Positions 1-9,984 of a stretch of 43,179 nt of DNA are shown here, in pieces. The stretch is from positions 1 to 43,179 of the forward strand of contig NW_024468321.1 in NCBI RefSeq assembly GCF_002104995.1, in the 5' to 3' direction. Below the pieces are notes generated by a model. That model had not been told where the DNA came from. It was given only the letters and a program-made list of their open reading frames with translations, and ran no database searches. This DNA is from Linderina pennispora. Taxonomy: Eukaryota > Kickxellomycota > Kickxellomycetes > Kickxellales > Kickxellaceae. The position numbers and the translations under genes are program-made. Position 1 is the first letter of the stretch. Every line of letters starts with the position of its first letter.

Positions 1-624
1 CGATAAAAGCATCACAGTGAACCGACTGTTGACATTCGGGGTCCGGAGTCCCCCTGCGCCACCATAGACAAGGCCGAAACGCATACGTACAAAGGCCCAG
101 ACAGACGACCAGCCTTCCTTCTTCCCTCAGTCATTTTTTGGAGAAGTTATTTTATTCCATATATTCGATACCCACTCATTCCCCAAGTTAACACATCCGA
201 CACGTTCAAATGACCGGTTCGCCGTGATGCTCTTATCGACATGTCAACCCATGCTGACTAGCAGCCGAGCTCGCATCGCGAGCAGAGTATTTCTAGTAAA
301 CTCATAATAGATGAAAAGAAAAGAGAGATACAGCAATTATGATATATGTGTGAATAGAATCAGAGGTAGTGTTCTTGAAAAACGATGAAGACGATAGAGA
401 TGTTGGAGGTATTATGTGGACAAGTGGATGTGGGGAGGTTAAAAACATGGGGCCAGAGAGCGGGTGTTGACTGGGCAAATCAGAACTAAGAGCCAGTTAT
501 CGCTGCGCAATGCAGAACGAGAAAAGAGAAAAGGACCAATGTTCAAGCGCTGAGGTAGAAGGGAGGAAAGAAAACACATTTTCGGTATTGCTGTCCTGCT
601 TAGAAGCTCCCACTGCTTTAAAAT
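1..624. other. Intergenic region downstream of the ammonium transporter
   Basis: No gene is supported here. The only structure I see is a 98-bp repeat copy at 201-298, annotated separately, and A/G-rich sequence at 300-420. The short open frames carry no recognisable domain. Confidence 0.5.
201..298 (+). repeat. 98-bp dispersed repeat, copy 1 (CpG-intact)
   Basis: This segment aligns without gaps over 98 bp to 9218-9315. I count 11 mismatches, all transitions, and 8 of them are C or G here against T or A in the other copy. Seven of those eight fall in CpG dinucleotides in this copy, so this looks like the less deaminated copy. Both copies end at TTCTAGTA and then diverge abruptly. The family is unknown; no protein or tRNA similarity is apparent. 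Confidence 0.8.
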
Positions 625-2079
625 TTAAAGTGCGTTGGACAGCAGTGCCTCTACTTGCTTCTCGGCAACTTCAGAAATCGACGACTTTACGGATTGCTGA
701 TCGGCTGATACCAGGGTGGCTGGGCGAGCGGCAACCACCGCTTTCCATGGTCGACGGTGAGTTGACGCTGTGCGGAGGCAGGTATGAACCAGCAAACTTG
801 TAGGCCATGCTCGCCCATCTCGGCAACATCTGTACCGTGAAGCTCGCTCTCTTCGTCAATACGCAGGTGTAGCGAGGGAATCAGGTTCAGAGTCAGCAGG
901 ATGATGGAGGTAATCACAAATGACCAAGCAGCACCCGAGGTGCTAGCCGCTAGTTGGATGGCAAGCTGCTTCCAGTGGTGGTCAATCCAGCCACCATCGA
1001 TTGTAGGATCCATTGAGCTCGGCGACAGCCTTGCTGGCAAAGATACCAGTCAGAAGGTTTCCAACTCATACCGCCAATGCCGTGAACAGCGAACACATCG
1101 AGGGCATCGTCAAATCCAAACTTCTCCTTGAAGTCAACCGCATAGTGGCAGCAAACACCAGCAACAAGACCAAAAACGAGCGCAGCCCAAGGAGCAACGA
1201 AGCCCGAGGCAGGAGTAATGGCAACCAGACCAGCAATAGCACCAGAGCAGAAAGTGGAAGCTGGAGAACTTTTTGCCGTTGCGGAAATACGCGACCACTG
1301 ACCAGGAAAGGCGCCCATGCACGCAGCAATATGTGTGACGCTCGAAGCCATGCCAGCACGGCCGTTGGCAGCAACCAGCAGAACCACCGTTGAAGCCAAA
1401 CCAACCAAACCACAGCAGCGAGGTACCAAGGATGATGTTGAGGTAGTTGTGCGGCTCAAACTTTTCCGAGCCAAAGCCATGGCGCTTGCCGAGAATGATA
1501 GAGAAGGCTAGGGCACCAAAGCCGGATGCAATATGCACTGGAGTGCCGCCAGCATAGTCCAGCGAGCCCATGGTGAAGAGCCAGCCGTTGGGGCCCACGA
1601 CCAGTACGCAATCGGGTCGTATACAATAGTGGTCCATACAAACGTGAAAACGATTGCTGGGAAGATGCGAATGCGCTCGGCGGCTCCACCGAGGGCCAGC
1701 GCCGGTGTCAGCGCAGCGAACATGCACTGGAAGATGGCATAGACATTAGCAGGGATGGATGGTGCATTCGGATGCGGCCTGTCAGCAACATCAAGCAACA
1801 GTCCGTAAGTCGCGTCACCAATGAACTTGTTGCCGGACTTGTCAGACAGCGCCAGTGAGAAACCGAGCAGTATCCATTGGATGCTGGACCACAGCCATGG
1901 CGATCATACACAGGAAGACCAGGACTGACGGCGTTCTTGCTGCGAGCCATGCCACTGTAGAAGTACCCGACACCAGGTACCATGATGAACACGAGCGCCG
2001 AAGAGACCAGGATCCAGGCCGTGTCGCCAGTGTTGATTTGCGGCGTGTCCGTGTCGAATCGTTTCAGATGCTCAGCCAT
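625..2079 (-). CDS. Ammonium transporter (MEP/AMT family), frame broken by about ten small indels
   Basis: High-affinity ammonium permease of the plasma membrane, about 480 residues, with eleven membrane segments expected for the family. Followed across frames, the protein starts [13 protein letters not shown] and contains [62 protein letters not shown] and [11 protein letters not shown], all typical of AMT/MEP proteins. The C-terminal cytosolic tail runs to LLSNAL and a TAA at 625-627. The frame changes near 1922, 1888, 1593, 1378, 1311, 1250, 1068, 1005, 805 and 740. Most changes are a single base, often in a doubled base or homopolymer, and residues on both sides stay family-like, with no sign of substitution decay. 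Gaps are far too small for introns. I infer consensus errors over a working gene, although a very young pseudogene cannot be excluded. Confidence 0.85.
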
Positions 2080-2739
2080 GGTTGAAAATATCGAATATCT
2101 TGCAGGAGCACAGGACAAGCTTGCAAAGAGATGGTGTTGGAGGTAGTAGAATATAGCCAATATGTGTTCTTAGATGGAAGAAAAAGGAAAGGCTTTTCGT
2201 CTCACAATTGGCGCTGGCGTCGGTGCAGTGCTCCAGACTTGTGTGCGAATATAATAGCGGCACGACGTTTGCAATGCCAAAATTTTGAGGGAGCAGAAGG
2301 AAACCCCTACGAGGCTTGGTGCGTGGTCGTTTGTGGCGACAGTATTATTTTGTGTCTGTATTCAGTAGGTTGGCTGTCAAGGCAAAACAGGACGCCTGAC
2401 GCTTAGCAAGACAGCGAATGTAGAATAACGCGGAAAAGAATAGCAGTAGCGAACAGGGAATATAGAAAATTAATGTGAGGCGCGCGTTGAGGTGCTTTCA
2501 CAATGGTTGGACGCTGGGTCTTGGTGATGTCTGACGTGGAATACAGAAGAACCGGTATTGGCAGGGTGTCAGCGGAATGTGGCATGGGTTTTATATCCGC
2601 ATGGCCCACAACGACCTTCATCCAGTTCCTGCGCTCCGGAAGAGGGGGAGAGACAGCGGATTAAGAGGGAGGGAAGGTTTATGGAGATTTTCCGGGCCAG
2701 AGTCCTATCGGCGAATCAGTGCACATGTGAGGAAAAAGG
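2080..2739. other. Intergenic region upstream of the ammonium transporter
   Basis: I see no convincing gene. The stretch is the 5' region of the minus-strand ammonium transporter. Isolated GATA cores occur, for example near 2592 and 2704, which is where nitrogen-regulating GATA factors would act in fungi, but single GATA cores are expected by chance. Confidence 0.35.
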
Positions 2740-3133
2740 CTACACAGGCTGAGACTGCTTCAGGAAGTAGGCGAAAATCAGGTCTTGTGCAGCAGCGTTG
2801 ACTCGACAAAAGCACACAGCCGTGACAGGTGCAGCCAATGGATGTGCGTGCGGCAGCTCCTTGATGAGGCCTGATATTGGCCCAGCCCCACGCATTCCCG
2901 ATGCGATCGCTATCGATCACTTTGATCCAGTGCTGATCTCCGATTAGCGCCATCGATAAGGGCAAGTGAATAGGGGGAGCACTCATCGGATGAGCCCTTC
3001 AAGCCAGCGAACAATGATGACGAGGCACGATCGCCAGAGATGGCAGCCATAGGCTCTCTGGCGACGCGGAAGCTTCTCTCGGCTCGCGATGCGCATACCC
3101 AGCAACATGGTCGTTATTAGTGGTATAAGACAT
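2740..3133 (-). CDS. Small protein of unknown function, probably one or two frame breaks
   Basis: A minus-strand reading begins MSYTTNNDHVAGYAH at 3133. A later part reads MALIGDQHWIKVIDSDRIGN (2951-2892) and continues in another frame as GLIKELPHAHPLAAPVTAVC to a TAG at 2740-2742. The C-terminal stretch looks protein-like, with balanced composition and no low complexity. The joins near 3000 (a TGA in frame) and near 2875 need a small indel or a short intron. I do not recognise the family. It lies between the ammonium transporter and the PRCC gene, in the error-prone left part of the window. The start was chosen as the ATG following a purine-rich stretch and could differ. Confidence 0.4.
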
Positions 3134-3280
3134 TGTTTTTTTGGGAATAGCAGCAGACACAGGCCGGTTCGCTGAATGCCGGAAGGGGGTTTTTTTTTGC
3201 TCAGGCCTCCACTCACGAACCACCTCACTCTTGTTTTACCCTGCTAAAACAAACACAGCATCTGTATGCACGCGTGAGCG

Positions 3281-3415
3281 CCATGACCTTCAATCAGGCT
3301 CAAAAAATGGACGCATATCTACCCGGATACATCGGAAGGCAAAATCGCAGTCGACCACCCGCTTATCGATTGCGTCGTCCATAACTCGGAGTCCTACAAT
3401 GGCTCAGAGGCGTGC
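3281..3415 (+). CDS. Possible short coding segment of unknown function
   Basis: An ATG at 3281 reads MTFNQAQK, and after a run of six A bases the next frame continues WTHIYPDTSEGKIAVDHPLI and on to NGSEAC with a TAA. One extra A in the homopolymer would join them into a 44-residue peptide. Alternatively the second part is a terminal exon following the acceptor-like TTCAATCAG. I do not recognise it, and nothing in the context supports a function. It lies just beyond the 3' end of the minus-strand PRCC gene and could be a fragment. Confidence 0.2.
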
Positions 3416-3439
3416 TAACATGAAATGCTGTTGAATATA

Positions 3440-4730
3440 CATATGCGGCTCATATCGTCAGGTTTGCAACACTTACCATACCACATCTGGCAGTCCTTTT
3501 TCGCTTGACGGGGCTTCGTTCTGGCAGATTTTCACCTGGATCGCCTTAACCCGAGTCCCCTGCTCCTACGACTGCATGGCAAGGTACGTGGCATTATGCC
3601 TCTGCTTCTGCTCCTTGCTGACCTGGCCAATGTTTGCAGCACCTTTGTGAGGCGCATGTGGGCGAGATGACGCAGCAGCAGCGGTCTGGGCAGTGCGGGC
3701 ATCAAAGTTCTCTGCATCGGCAAGTTGGGCCTGCTAGGAAACATTTCTGGCTGCACCTACGTTAATTCCAAATGCCTCACCCCACCTGAAAGCCCCGCGG
3801 CCAATAAGCACCTCCAGGCCAGCGTCATCGATGGCAAAGGTCAAGGGCTGCTGCTGATCGCTGTCTTCGTTCTCATACTGCATCTCGGGATACAACTCTG
3901 CAGCATCGATGTGTATGCCGATGTAGGTGTCGTAATAAAGGCATTGATTGGGCATGTAACCGTAGTAGTATCCGCTGCTTGCATCATATACGAGCCGAGA
4001 AGTAACATGTTGGCTTTGCAAGGCATCCAGGGCATCGAAATCATGTATACTTTCCGACCTGTCCTACTCCAGACGCATATCGCCGGCATATGTGGCATTG
4101 GATGGGGCTCCGATAGCGTAAAGAATGGACTGACAGAGGGCTTAACAGACTGTGCAGATGAATAGACATCCATTGCTTCAGATTTCTCCACATCAGGTGA
4201 TTTGGCGCGACACCCTGTGGCCTTGTCTGTTCCTGGATTCCCCGATGTACATTTCCCGGATGCTACAGAATACGGGACCAACATAGGCGGAGTTCTTGGG
4301 TGGTCTGCTGGCTGTCTGCGCCAGTATTGTCAGCCTGCTGCTGCTGCTTCGGTATCGTTCGGGAAGCAGTAGTCCTAGGGGCAGGTAAAATACTGGCTAG
4401 ATCCGAAAACTTGCCATGCTTCACATTGGGCATGACCGGCTTGCCTATATGTTTTTCTTTCACTGCCGCCGATGCACCAGGAGCGGGGTTGTGTCCAGGT
4501 ATCAAACCGACATCTATTTTGATTTTGTTGCTGCCACCTTGATGTGACGACACCCTCGGAGGCGGAAAAATCACCGCCAACCTTGTGTCTAAGGCACATG
4601 ATGGCTGCATGGACTGCCTCGACCCTCCTTTCCTCTCATTTGTGGCAGGAGTTCTACACAGCACATCGGATTCTAACTCCGACGATAACTCTGATGACAA
4701 TCCGTATCCAGGTGCTACTGAGAAGTCCAT
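3440..4730 (-). CDS. PRCC-domain nuclear protein, frame broken (last exon boundary uncertain)
   Basis: PRCC proteins are nuclear proteins linked to pre-mRNA splicing. The likely start is the ATG at 4730 (MDFSVAPGYGLSSE), giving the acidic Ser/Glu N terminus of the family. Next come SNKIKIDVGLIPG and DLASILPAPRTT, which match the family's lysine motif and LLPxPK segment. A Tyr-rich stretch reads ASSGYYYGYMPNQCLYYDTY, followed by IDDAGLEVLIGR (the family's FIDDEAxxxLxGR) and QLADAENF. The C terminus has KEQKQRHNATYLAM and, in another frame, ARTKPRQAKKDCQMWYG, resembling the family's KRRHQxTYL...RRxTQxKYG end. A canonical donor GTAAGT follows WYG near 3478, so a tiny last exon is expected downstream. 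The 4260-4060 part is scrambled between frames. In-frame TAGs occur near 4065, 3734 and 3571, and one extra A lies in a homopolymer near 3535. Confidence 0.6.
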
Positions 4731-4802
4731 TGCATCAGATAGATTATTGTAGTAGTGGGTTTGATGCTGTTTGTACAAATGTGTGTTGACACGGCACACC
4801 AT

Positions 4803-5215
4803 CCAAGCGAGTACACCAGTATTATGATCAGCCGTGCGAGAATTGAAGAAGGACTAGCATGGCCGTATTAGTTCCATTGCCCACGACCTTGTCTATATAA
4901 CATAGCTCCTACCCATTTTGTCTAGGCGGTAAATGTCTGCCCAATGGTAGGTCTGTCACATTTGGAGGAACACTTTTGCTCGACTCGTAAAATAGCTGTT
5001 GGAAAAGCATCAGTGCTGAGCTGCTGGGGTAGAGCGATACTCCGGTATTAATTGGATATTTAATGTATATCACTACTAGAACAGGCAGTGTCGAGCGACT
5101 GAGGAAGAAAAAGAAGGCTATTGCTGCGGATGAGGAAATAGTCAAGACTAAGGGTTGGGATGAACAAATATTTGCATCTCACTACCCCCACAGCTAGTAT
5201 TCTAAATTTTACATC
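4803..5215. other. Intergenic region between the PRCC gene and F-box gene 1
   Basis: AT-rich spacer of about 400 bp. A short minus-strand open frame (4909-5145) is Ser/Leu-rich and unlike a real protein. I see no RNA gene or repeat. Confidence 0.45.
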
Positions 5216-6841
5216 TCAACTGTCGGGGACTGCTCCTGAATCTACGAAAATGAACTGTGGCATATCTAGAGCGCCGTCCTTCATTCCACGCCTATTGCGC
5301 CAAATTGCCAATTCAATCATATTGGCAATCATCGCTGGGGCTCTGATCGTCTGCAGTACTGGCATGTGTCTGGTCAATTCAGCAAACCGTCGGAACGGTA
5401 CATCCTCCAGTACACCAAATATACTTGGCACTGAAATGATCTCCAGGGATGGGAAAATTGTAGGTGAATCTAAAGCAAACTCTGGATATTTTGGGTGTTC
5501 GCACCAGGCAACAGACAAGTGGATTAGCATCGGCAAACACAACAACAGCTGAGCAAACTGCTCAGTTGCAATTGGGAAATGTATCTCCAGTCGCTGTAGC
5601 ACAAAAACTTGGTCCTCACTTGGATTGATCGTTCTAAGGCAGGGAAGTGGGATTCGGCGCACCCTCAGATCAAGCATGTGTAAGTTGTAGCACATGGTGA
5701 GCAGCGGTCGCAGATCAACGTCACAGCACCGAGGATCTTCAGGGATGTCTCTCGATGTATCCCCGATAACACGCAGCAGGCGAAGAGCTGGTGTGTCACA
5801 AAGGTAGAAATCGACAGTGGTATCTCTTTGTGGCAGCTCAATTACGAGGTCAAGCAGCTGTGGGTATCGTATCCGTCGCTGGAAGCTTACGCAGAGGTCT
5901 GCATCACTTGCAAGCCGCAAATAAGTTAGACTTGGTAGTTCAAAATGCTCCTGATCGAAATCGTCCGTGTTACCATCGCCATGCAGTAGAACCGAAAGCT
6001 CCAAATCAAGTAACTTCAGGTTTGGAAAAGCGGACATAGTAGTGTCGGCAGAGCTTTGTCTGAACAGAAACAGGATGTCGCGCAAACTAAAGTTTTTCAT
6101 AGTCAGTGAGGTCAGCGACTGCGAAATCGCTTGCGATACAACCCAAGGTCTATTTGCGGTGGATATTGGGATAGACTTGCAGACATACAATGTGCTAAGC
6201 GGCTGGTCTATGTCTGCTAGTTCTGGCGGTATTGTAGCAGTTGATACCAACGTGCGCAGCAGAGGCATACGAGGGACTAGGCTGTACAATGGATGCATAT
6301 CGGATATTGTGTCGGTACCAGTAGCCATATACTCTAACCGCTCGATGCAGCTGAAGTTTTCGATAAGATAGTCACTGAATGTAGTCGTCAAGTCTTGGCT
6401 GCGTGAAATCAGCCAGCTACGATTGCGCTCAAGATACTGCCGGATTACCATCGACCGGATCGCAGGGAAGCTTATCGAGCTTATTTGCTGGTCAATCAAG
6501 AACCTTTGCAATACGACCGAGTCTACCACACACGTCGATGCATCGATAACCAAGTGTTCGATTTGCCTGCGCTGCTCCGACGGTATGCGGTCTAGAGAAT
6601 GAGCGCTCCAGGTAGCAGCCCGGTCAACCCCTGCTCCATACCGCTGAAGGTTACAACACATGATCCGATACAGATAGGGCAAGGTTGCCTGGCGAACACG
6701 TCGACATGTGCTGAGTAGTGGTATAAGCCGCGCATTATGGACTTTTAGGTGCTGTCGTGGCTCAGAAACCACATGCAGAGTGTAAAACTCACAGATAACT
6801 TTGTCCAGAACCAGGTCTGGCAATGAACTCAAACAAACCAT
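5216..6841 (-). CDS. F-box / leucine-rich-repeat-like protein 1
   Basis: Predicted substrate adaptor of an SCF-type ubiquitin ligase, cytosolic or nuclear. I chose the ATG at 6841 (MVCLSSLPDLVLDKVICEFY) because an F-box-like sequence starts there (LPDLVLDKVI, then LLSTCRRVRQATLPYLYR). The longer open frame up to 7021 would run into the neighbouring gene and is Cys/Ser-rich. That start gives 541 residues. After the F-box the protein is Leu-rich with LRR-like spacing (for example LKLLDLELSVLL, LTYLRLASDADL, LHMLDLRVRRIPL). The frame is intact. The stop of the FAD oxidoreductase gene lies 77 bp upstream on the same strand. The substrate cannot be told from the sequence. Confidence 0.7.
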   Translation of the reverse strand: MVCLSSLPDLVLDKVICEFYTLHVVSEPRQHLKVHNARLIPLLSTCRRVRQATLPYLYRIMCCNLQRYGAGVDRAATWSAHSLDRIPSEQRRQIEHLVIDASTCVVDSVVLQRFLIDQQISSISFPAIRSMVIRQYLERNRSWLISRSQDLTTTFSDYLIENFSCIERLEYMATGTDTISDMHPLYSLVPRMPLLRTLVSTATIPPELADIDQPLSTLYVCKSIPISTANRPWVVSQAISQSLTSLTMKNFSLRDILFLFRQSSADTTMSAFPNLKLLDLELSVLLHGDGNTDDFDQEHFELPSLTYLRLASDADLCVSFQRRIRYPQLLDLVIELPQRDTTVDFYLCDTPALRLLRVIGDTSRDIPEDPRCCDVDLRPLLTMCYNLHMLDLRVRRIPLPCLRTINPSEDQVFVLQRLEIHFPIATEQFAQLLLCLPMLIHLSVAWCEHPKYPEFALDSPTIFPSLEIISVPSIFGVLEDVPFRRFAELTRHMPVLQTIRAPAMIANMIELAIWRNRRGMKDGALDMPQFIFVDSGAVPDS

Positions 6842-6917
6842 TATCAGCGTATAATAGTAAACATTCGGCGAACAAAAGAGGCAAGGCACTTTGTTGGCCC
6901 CGGAGCAGCAACCCACT

Positions 6918-8186
6918 TTACTTATTGACAGGATATGTGCCAACGAAGGTGCTGCGAATAGCCTTCCCAAGCTTGATGTCTGGTGCGCATTTGTGGATTG
7001 CTTCATCACTGGGGACCACATGGCCCTTTCCCTGGATGAGCGCGTGCTTTTCGCCTAGAATTAGCTTCATCGACAATTTGGGTGGTCGAGACTCCTCCAA
7101 CTCTGCGGCTATATTCTCGGTGGAGGCTGCAGCAACGAGTCTAGCAATGTTTTTGCCCGCTAGTCTACCGCCAGATGCCGCAGCTCCAGCAAACTTGATC
7201 TGTGCCCGGTTGCAAATGTCACCCACAGCGAAAATGTGGGGGTAATTGGGGTCGTCAAGCTGCAGCGAACTCTTGACACGGATACCATTAGGCGTGAACA
7301 TCGGTTCAGCTGTCGACGATGGCAGTTTGATAAGAGTCTCCTTGGTCTTGGCACCCAGGCAGTTGAACACCAGATCTGCTTTGACCTTCTCACCGCTGCT
7401 AGTCTCAATAACTACATTGCGCTTGACTGAGTTTACTAGCTCAGGGAGGATATCTGAAAACTCAAGTGCCTCACTCGATCCCAGATCATCAACAGGGGTC
7501 TCATTGACTACCCGCTGACTGAACAGAGTATTGACACCCAGCTTGCGCAGAATATCAGCTGCTCCCTGCCGGAACTCATGTAGGAATGGCCCAGGCACAG
7601 GTAGGTCGCGTGAATGTACTAGCGTAATGGTCTTCTCAGGGAAATCCGTCTTTAGATCCGCTGCCAGCTCTGTACCGACTGCTCCTCCACCGACAACTAC
7701 GATGGATTCGGCGCTTTTGATTAAAGCATGGTCGTACTCAAGGTCCCTAATGAATTCGTCCTTGGTGGATGCGCTAACACCGATAGGCGCTTGGCGACTG
7801 ACCCCCATGGCCAAGACCAAATAATCGAATTCGAGCCGTTCCTGAGATCCAGCCAGCTCAACAAAGTGCGGAGTGACTTGAGAGATAATTTCTTTGCGGA
7901 TGATAAACGATGGGTGCTGCAGCCATGGCATCGAAGAGTACGGTGCCCACAGCCTGCGCCCATAGTCCAGTTGACTCAGTCCACGCGTCATACCTAGGTA
8001 ATGCACGAATCCGTCACGCCTGTCAACTAGCGTGATCTGGATGTTTGGGTTGGGTGGTGCCTGTTTGGTACCATCGTAGTCGCTGTTTGTAGCCAACAGA
8101 TGCGTGTATAGCGCTTTGGCGACACCGAGTCCGCCATAATTTCCGCCGGCAATGATAATGCGAATAGGGGTACTGAGAACCGCCAT
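6918..8186 (-). CDS. AIF/FSP1-type FAD-dependent NAD(P)H oxidoreductase
   Basis: Pyridine-nucleotide disulphide-oxidoreductase-fold enzyme (Pyr_redox_2) of the AIFM2/FSP1/AMID group, which moves electrons from NAD(P)H to quinones or other acceptors. I chose the ATG at 8186 (MAVLSTPIRIIIAGGNYGGLG) because the FAD-binding Rossmann motif IIIAGGNYGGLG then starts about ten residues in. A longer start at 8237 adds 17 hydrophobic residues. The protein is 422 residues. A second Rossmann motif, SIVVVGGGAVGTELAADL, binds NAD(P)H. The late FAD motif IFAVGDICN follows, and the C terminus ends FVGTYPVNK. There is no clear targeting sequence in the shorter form. The frame is intact. The substrate is unproven. 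Confidence 0.85.
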   Translation of the reverse strand: MAVLSTPIRIIIAGGNYGGLGVAKALYTHLLATNSDYDGTKQAPPNPNIQITLVDRRDGFVHYLGMTRGLSQLDYGRRLWAPYSSMPWLQHPSFIIRKEIISQVTPHFVELAGSQERLEFDYLVLAMGVSRQAPIGVSASTKDEFIRDLEYDHALIKSAESIVVVGGGAVGTELAADLKTDFPEKTITLVHSRDLPVPGPFLHEFRQGAADILRKLGVNTLFSQRVVNETPVDDLGSSEALEFSDILPELVNSVKRNVVIETSSGEKVKADLVFNCLGAKTKETLIKLPSSTAEPMFTPNGIRVKSSLQLDDPNYPHIFAVGDICNRAQIKFAGAAASGGRLAGKNIARLVAAASTENIAAELEESRPPKLSMKLILGEKHALIQGKGHVVPSDEAIHKCAPDIKLGKAIRSTFVGTYPVNK

Positions 8187-9217
8187 ATCTGTCTGGCTAA
8201 TGTTGAAAAGGCGTGATAGATAGGAATAAGAGAACAAAAGGTGATGAGTGGAACACTTTTGGACAAGAGGTCGAAGAGCTTTAGCATATTTATATGCCGG
8301 TCATCAAGCTTGAAAAATGCCAAGACTTGCTCAATGTTTATGTCCCTGGGTTTGTCGCCACACTCATGCACAGTCTTTACAATTCGGTGAGATGCCTGTC
8401 CAACCCAATCGGATATTCCGTGCAGGAGCAGTATGCATGTTGTAGGCGGCCTCAGAACCCTTCCAATTGGATGCCTGGCTTATCTGTTCATGCACGCTGT
8501 GCATACCGCATTTGATAAGGGCTCCACCCGGTAATTGATGTGGGAACGGTAGAAAGCACTGACTGGCTCTAAAGGAATTGGTGTGGGTCTAAAGCACACG
8601 ATTGGTGGTGTAGGGTAAAAGAAAAACGAGTAGCGAAAGATACCTTACATGTTGTTGTGCGCCCGATGCGGCTGTCCCTGACATCGACATGTCAGCCGAA
8701 TCAGGTGACAGAAATCCAGGCGCCAACGAGAGCCCCGCTACAGCCTACGATATGGAGGTAGAGTCTAGCCTCTGATAAGTCGCACAGATGGCAGTATTAA
8801 AAACTCCCCTGCGCAACTCGTCTATTCCCTTTTCTCTCTTTTCTTCAGTATTAAATATACCTTTAAAACCCCTACACAGTCGACCGACACAACAATGTGA
8901 ATATGTGTGTAACTTTCGTGTAGCGCAGATTCTGAATAAGCTGTCAAGTGATGGTAACTTAATCCAGAAATATGCGAGCGTTGTGAGCGTATCAGCAATA
9001 GAAAGCGACAGAGTCAAGGAATATATATTGATGAAGAAGGCTAAAGAGAAGTAGGAAGGGAGAGGCGAGCGAAAAGGCTTTATACCATCGCTCAGGTGGC
9101 ACAGCCAAAAAGAAGATAGGAAAAGAACAACAGGATGAAAAGCTATGTAGTTCACAGTAACCAGATCTTGAGATTCCAACAATGTCCATGATCGCCATTC
9201 CACCAACAACCATCTGG
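8187..9217. other. Intergenic region without a supported gene
   Basis: About 1 kb between the oxidoreductase start and the second 98-bp repeat copy. Plus-strand frame 8788-9054 ends in a Lys-rich helix-like stretch, but I see no domain and cannot link it to the Pcc1 exon downstream. The minus-strand frame opposite it is not protein-like. Confidence 0.4.
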
Positions 9218-9315
9218 CACATTCAAATGACCGGTTTGCCATGATGCTCCTATTGATGTGTCAACCCATGCTGACTAGCAGCCAAGCCCGCATCATGAGC
9301 AGAGTATTTCTAGTA
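9218..9315 (+). repeat. 98-bp dispersed repeat, copy 2 (CpG-depleted)
   Basis: Gap-free match to 201-298, about 89% identical by my count, with all 11 differences being transitions. At seven former CpG sites this copy reads TpG or CpA, as expected after deamination of methylated cytosine. It ends immediately before the region holding the last exon of the Pcc1 gene. Confidence 0.8.
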
Positions 9316-9397
9316 GTCTAAAGAAATCAAAGCTGATTTAGATAGTATAAACATATTATTACTAGTAGTTAAAACTAGGAGTAGCAAGTCTAGCTGG

Positions 9398-9529
9398 CAG
9401 ATTAAAACTGACGGCAGCAATCTAGTGGTGACATTCAGTGCCGAGACAGCGCGGATTCTGCGTGTCAGCGTCAATGGATTCATGGACTCGCTAATCCTGG
9501 TGACCCGCACCATAGAAGCTTTTTTGTAA
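9398..9529 (+). CDS. PCC1: KEOPS complex subunit Pcc1, last exon only
   Basis: Pcc1 is the small dimerising subunit of KEOPS, which makes the N6-threonylcarbamoyl-adenosine modification of tRNA. The exon reads IKTDGSNLVVTFSAETARIL and continues with RVSVNGFMDSLILVTRTIEA, matching the conserved second half of Pcc1/LAGE3 proteins, including the RLLRxSVNxFLDxLxLVxxTIExF signature. The stop is TAA at 9527-9529. A 3' splice acceptor CTGGCAG precedes 9398, and an in-frame TAG at 9311 shows that the upstream sequence is not simply coding. The family's first half (about 40 residues with FxxxxxAxxxxxxLxVDxE) should lie upstream, but I could not find it. It may be a small exon I missed, or may have been lost where the 98-bp repeat sits. 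Confidence 0.65.
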   Translation, partial: QIKTDGSNLVVTFSAETARILRVSVNGFMDSLILVTRTIEAFL

Positions 9530-9909
9530 GCCAGTTCCTGTAAAAAAAAAAGAATATATTGTCTTCAGAAGCCAGCTGATGGAAATACAGCCATGAAGGG
9601 GTTTGCTGGGAGTAGAGCGCATATACATTTAAGAGCATGCCAGGCCTGACACTCACAACATGAAGTCAAAGCAGCAATAAAGTAATGCACAGCAGCTTTG
9701 CTAGGAATGATCCAGTCACTGGGGACGATATCGCAAGTTCAGATGGTTAGCTTGGGCAAGTACAGTTTGCATCCTACTGGGCCCAAAGCAAACAGGCGAC
9801 AGAGGGGTGATCGGTATGCATGCTTATCAACATATTGCGCTATTAGTAATTATCATGACTATAGCCTGAAATGAGCCAATTTCAGAACTTGTTATTTCAT
9901 TGGTTCGAT

Positions 9910-9980
9910 GGGGCCTTGGCGCAATGGTAGCGCGTTCGCCTCCAGAGCGAAAGGTTGTTGGTTCGACTCCTGCAGGCCCC
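9910..9980 (+). tRNA. tRNA-Trp (anticodon CCA)
   Basis: A full cloverleaf of 71 nt. The acceptor stem GGGGCCT pairs with AGGCCCC, the D arm is GCGC/GCGC, and the anticodon arm is TTCGC-CTCCAGA-GCGAA with anticodon CCA. The T arm is GTTGG-TTCGACT-CCTGC, with one T-T mismatch and one G-T pair. There is no intron, unlike yeast tRNA-Trp. A T run follows the gene (ATTGTTTTTTG), as expected for RNA polymerase III. Confidence 0.93.
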
Positions 9981-9984
9981 ATTG

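Noticed and set aside
8788-9054. Possible first exon of Pcc1 or a separate 88-aa gene
   Set aside because: The translation does not contain the AxxxxxxLxVDxE pattern of Pcc1 and lacks a clear splice donor; nothing supports a function.
8745-9242. 165-codon minus-strand frame
   Set aside because: Aromatic/Leu/Ser-rich with no domain, and it overlaps the 98-bp repeat copy.
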